This document shows, piece by piece, positions 5,744 to 6,352 of a stretch of 6,352 nucleotides of DNA. This DNA comes from an uncultured Christensenellaceae bacterium (GTDB lineage Bacteria; Bacillota; Clostridia; Christensenellales; Christensenellaceae), in contig CAKTFI010000061.1 in NCBI GenBank assembly GCA_934555865.1, positions 1 through 6,352 on the forward strand, written 5' to 3'. Both the position numbers and the translations under genes were made by a program. Under the pieces are notes generated by a model. That model did no database searches. It was not told the DNA's origin and worked only from the letters and a program-made list of their open reading frames with translations. Each line of letters opens with the position of its first letter. Position 1 is the first letter of the stretch.

Positions 5744-5773
5744 TTCATATGGCAATAGATATGATACTATAAT
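5744..5773 (+). promoter_or_regulatory. Promoter of the divergent ABC exporter gene
   Basis: A perfect -10 TATAAT (5768-5773) is preceded at 18 bases by TTCATA (5744-5749), a weak -35 (4/6). A weak -35 beside a good -10 is common at activator-dependent promoters, consistent with the neighbouring LysR gene. The predicted start is near 5780. Confidence 0.6.
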
Positions 5774-5803
5774 AAAGAATTCTCGTCAACTGCAGGAGGC
5801 AGC

Positions 5804-6352
5804 ATGAAGAAACTGGGTAAATTTTTTAAGGGCTATATCAAGGAAAGCATCGCCGGGCCGTTTTTCAAATTGCTGGAAGCGACCTTCGAGCTGCTGATCC
5901 CGCTCATCATGGCGGCAATCATCGACCGCGGCATCCCGAACGGCGACAAGGGCTACATCCTCCGGATGGGACTGGTCATGATCGGCTGCGGCGTCATCGG
6001 CTTTGCCTGCACGCTGGCGGCACAGTATTTCTCTGCTAAAGCAGCGGTCGGCTTCTCCTCGAAATTGAAACAAGCTCTGTTCGAGCATATCCAGAGCTTT
6101 TCGTTTGCGGAGATCGACCGGGTGGGGACCTCGACGCTCATCACCCGCCTCACGAGCGACATCAACCAGATCCAGTCCGGCCTGAACCTCACGCTGCGCC
6201 TGTTTCTGCGCTCGCCGTTCATCGTCTTTGGGGCGATGGTCATGGCCTTTACCATCAATGTGCGCGCGGCGCTCGTTTTTCCCGCATGGAGGCGCTCGCA
6301 CGGGCAGAGGGCGCCGACCTGGCGAAATTGCCGGCAGAGGCGCGGGAAATGC
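5804..6352 (+). CDS. ABC exporter subunit, N-terminal transmembrane domain (3' partial; end doubtful)
   Basis: The ATG at 5804 follows AGGAGG by 4 bases. Residues 1-159 (to 6280) read as the start of an ABC exporter membrane domain. A first helix lies within about 18-40 (LLEATFELLIPLIMAAIID), a second within about 53-76, and a cytoplasmic segment contains FAEIDRVGTSTLITRLTSD, the typical exporter stretch. A further helix starts at about 136 (SPFIVFGAMVMAFTINVRAA). This resembles the first subunit of clostridial heterodimeric exporters. It is divergent from the LysR gene, its likely regulator. From residue 160 the frame stays open to the window edge but turns arginine- and tryptophan-rich, where a membrane helix is expected; that part is probably not the true continuation. 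The ATPase domain is not present in the window. The substrate is unknown. Confidence 0.88.
   Translation, partial: MKKLGKFFKGYIKESIAGPFFKLLEATFELLIPLIMAAIIDRGIPNGDKGYILRMGLVMIGCGVIGFACTLAAQYFSAKAAVGFSSKLKQALFEHIQSFSFAEIDRVGTSTLITRLTSDINQIQSGLNLTLRLFLRSPFIVFGAMVMAFTINVRAALVFPAWRRSHGQRAPTWRNCRQRRGKC
6271..6352 (+). other. Terminal segment with a different coding frame (possible junction)
   Basis: From about 6271 the better protein-like reading shifts to another frame, giving FSRMEALARAEGADLAKLP and then AEAREM up to the edge. It is helical, Ala/Glu-rich and soluble, unlike the fourth membrane helix expected for the exporter. The pattern loosely resembles the C-terminal tail of MazG-type pyrophosphohydrolases, but the fragment is too short to assign. 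A natural rearrangement or an assembly join at the contig end are both possible. Confidence 0.4.

Noticed and set aside
5786..6301. A 171-codon open frame on the minus strand
   Set aside because: It is antisense to the exporter gene and its ribosome binding site; its product is Arg/Asp/His-rich without domains.
1..6352. CRISPR arrays, tRNA or rRNA genes, transposases, attachment sites
   Set aside because: No regularly spaced repeats, tRNA-like cloverleaf blocks, rRNA conserved words or transposase motifs were seen on either strand.

Overview
The window reads as chromosome of a GC-rich, low-hydrophobicity-leader Gram-positive anaerobe, most likely a Bacillota/Clostridia species of the Oscillospirales kind. 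This is inferred from an FMN-riboswitch-controlled RibU, a yybP-ykoY-type leader, strong AGGAGG-like ribosome binding sites, textbook TTGACA/TATAAT promoters and U-rich terminators in a GC-rich background. No mobile element, tRNA, rRNA or CRISPR array was seen.

Layout, left to right. Bases 1-378 hold the C-terminal ATPase half of an ABC exporter subunit (+), closed by a bidirectional terminator at 391-422 shared with the opposing ribU gene. Bases 2128 to 445 (minus strand) hold an esterase-like alpha/beta hydrolase, followed by a complete riboflavin-uptake unit: consensus promoter, FMN riboswitch aptamer, terminator hairpin and ribU. Bases 2129-2702 are a long intergenic region. It contains a tentative leftward promoter for the esterase, an unexplained GC-rich stretch with a hairpin, then a strong rightward promoter, a probable manganese-sensing (yybP-ykoY) riboswitch, its terminator, and an orphan Shine-Dalgarno sequence. 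These lead into a 485-residue flotillin (2703-4160) with its own terminator.

Bases 4242-4795 are a compact single-gene unit for a YbaK/EbsC-type aminoacyl-tRNA deacylase. It converges on a LysR-type regulator (5689 to 4808, minus strand) across a 12-base gap. The LysR gene is divergent from an ABC exporter gene starting at 5804, the usual arrangement of a LysR regulator and its target; the AT-rich region between them carries an inverted repeat that could be the operator. The exporter gene is cut by the window end, and its last ~72 bases do not look like the same protein.

The genes do not form one pathway. They are several small units, each with its own control. The two riboswitches (flavin uptake repressed by FMN; flotillin probably induced by Mn2+) are the most informative features. 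The flotillin under a metal riboswitch is the least expected association, and the abrupt change of coding character near 6280 is the main caution about sequence integrity.
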